Below are positions 5,204 through 5,778 of a stretch of 5,778 nt of DNA, in pieces. Below the pieces are notes generated by a model. It worked only from the letters and a program-made list of their open reading frames with translations. It was not told the DNA's origin and did no database searches. The stretch is from an uncultured Atopostipes sp. Its GTDB lineage: Bacteria; Bacillota; Bacilli; Lactobacillales; Carnobacteriaceae_A. Positions within the stretch are counted from its first letter, which is position 1, and every line of letters begins with the position of its first letter. The DNA is taken from positions 1 through 5,778 of the forward strand of contig CAMYQS010000096.1 of assembly GCA_947296835.1 (NCBI GenBank). The letters run 5' to 3'. The position numbers and the translations under genes are program-made.

Positions 5204-5778
5204 ATGTCGAATTTTAAGAAATTAGCTTTATTTGGAGCATCAGCTTTATTATTAGCTGCTTGTGGAAATGGTGACACAGATAGTGATACTGACACAGATG
5301 CAGTAGATTCAGCAGATACAGAAGAATTTTCAATTGCAATGGTTACGGATACTGGTGGGGTAGATGACCGTTCATTTAACCAATCAGCGTGGGAAGGTAT
5401 GCAAGCTTGGGCTACAGATAACAGCTTCAGCGATGACGCAGTTAACTACTACCAATCAGATACTGAAGACCAGTATGTTTCAAACTTACAAACAGCAACT
5501 CAAGATGGATATGACATCATTTATGGAATTGGATTCTTATTAGAAGATCCTATTACTACTGTTGCGGAGCAAAACCCAGATCGTTGGTACGGTATTGTTG
5601 ATAGTGTGGTAGACTTACCAAACGTTGTTTCATTAAACTTCCGTGACCATGAGAACTCATTCTTAGCAGGTGTTGCAGCAGCATTGACTACTGAAACAAA
5701 TCAAATTGGATTTATCGGTGGTATAGAAGGTGCAGTTATCGACCGTTTCCAAACTGGATTTGTACATGGTGTTGAGTC
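5204..5778 (+). CDS. BMP/PnrA/TcsA-family lipoprotein, nucleoside ABC transporter substrate-binding protein (3' end cut off)
   Basis: The frame runs open to the window edge: 191 of an expected 340-360 residues. The N-terminus is a lipoprotein signal peptide (MSNFKK, a hydrophobic stretch, then lipobox LAAC with Cys20). Residues 22-41 form an Asp/Ser/Thr-rich acidic linker holding the protein off the membrane. The periplasmic-binding fold begins near 42, with the family signature TDTGGVDDRSFNQSAW (48-63), NFRDHENSFLAG (145-156) and IGFIGG (168-173). Relatives include Treponema PnrA/TmpC, Listeria TcsA and Bacillus NupN (YufN), which bind purine or other nucleosides for an ABC importer whose ATPase and two permease genes usually follow; those would lie beyond the window. 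The exact ligand cannot be read from this half. A PurBox-like site and two cre-like sites lie upstream, fitting purine and carbon-source control. ftsK precedes it but ends at its own terminator. Confidence 0.95.
   Translation, partial: MSNFKKLALFGASALLLAACGNGDTDSDTDTDAVDSADTEEFSIAMVTDTGGVDDRSFNQSAWEGMQAWATDNSFSDDAVNYYQSDTEDQYVSNLQTATQDGYDIIYGIGFLLEDPITTVAEQNPDRWYGIVDSVVDLPNVVSLNFRDHENSFLAGVAAALTTETNQIGFIGGIEGAVIDRFQTGFVHGVE

Noticed and set aside
1..5778. Mobile element, defence island or horizontally acquired block
   Set aside because: No transposase, integrase, long terminal repeats or evident change of base composition. All five genes are conserved housekeeping or transport families.

Overview
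The window is an AT-rich stretch of ordinary Firmicutes chromosome. The most likely source is a non-sporulating member of the Lactobacillales, perhaps Carnobacteriaceae; that is inference from protein character and gene content, with no search run. Pointers are strong AGGAGG-type Shine-Dalgarno sites, a Gram-positive lipoprotein form of YidC, an ArlS/LisK-type sensor kinase, and PurBox-like and cre-like operators. There are five genes, the first and last cut by the window edges. I see no tRNA or rRNA gene, insertion sequence, CRISPR array, phage gene or origin.

Layout. Bases 1-1044 (+) hold the C-terminal three quarters or so of a HAMP-containing sensor histidine kinase. It converges on yidC across a compact hairpin (1045-1076) with an A-tract on one side and a T-tract on the other, which should terminate both strands. 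On the minus strand, acyP (acylphosphatase, 2108-2479) is followed 51 bases later by yidC (lipoprotein membrane insertase, 1082-2056). A divergent intergenic region (2480-2638) carries a minus-strand promoter for acyP and an extended -10 promoter for ftsK. ftsK (2639-4954, +) encodes a full-length membrane-anchored FtsK/SpoIIIE DNA translocase starting at TTG, and ends at a strong terminator (4961-4998). After a 249-base gap comes a BMP/PnrA/TcsA-family nucleoside-binding lipoprotein gene (from 5204), which runs off the right edge.

The proteins are well-known families: envelope sensing, membrane-protein insertion, chromosome segregation at the septum and nucleoside uptake. I found no evidence of a new multi-gene system. 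The part most worth attention is the leader of the lipoprotein gene. It holds a near-consensus PurBox on the minus strand directly abutting two cre-like CcpA operators whose centres are exactly 30 bp apart, one of them overlapping a perfect TATAAT. This suggests joint purine and carbon-catabolite control of nucleoside uptake. Other points are an N-terminal extension on the acylphosphatase, an 8-bp perfect inverted repeat around the ftsK -10 box, and an Asn/Arg-rich YidC tail encoded by a hexamer repeat.
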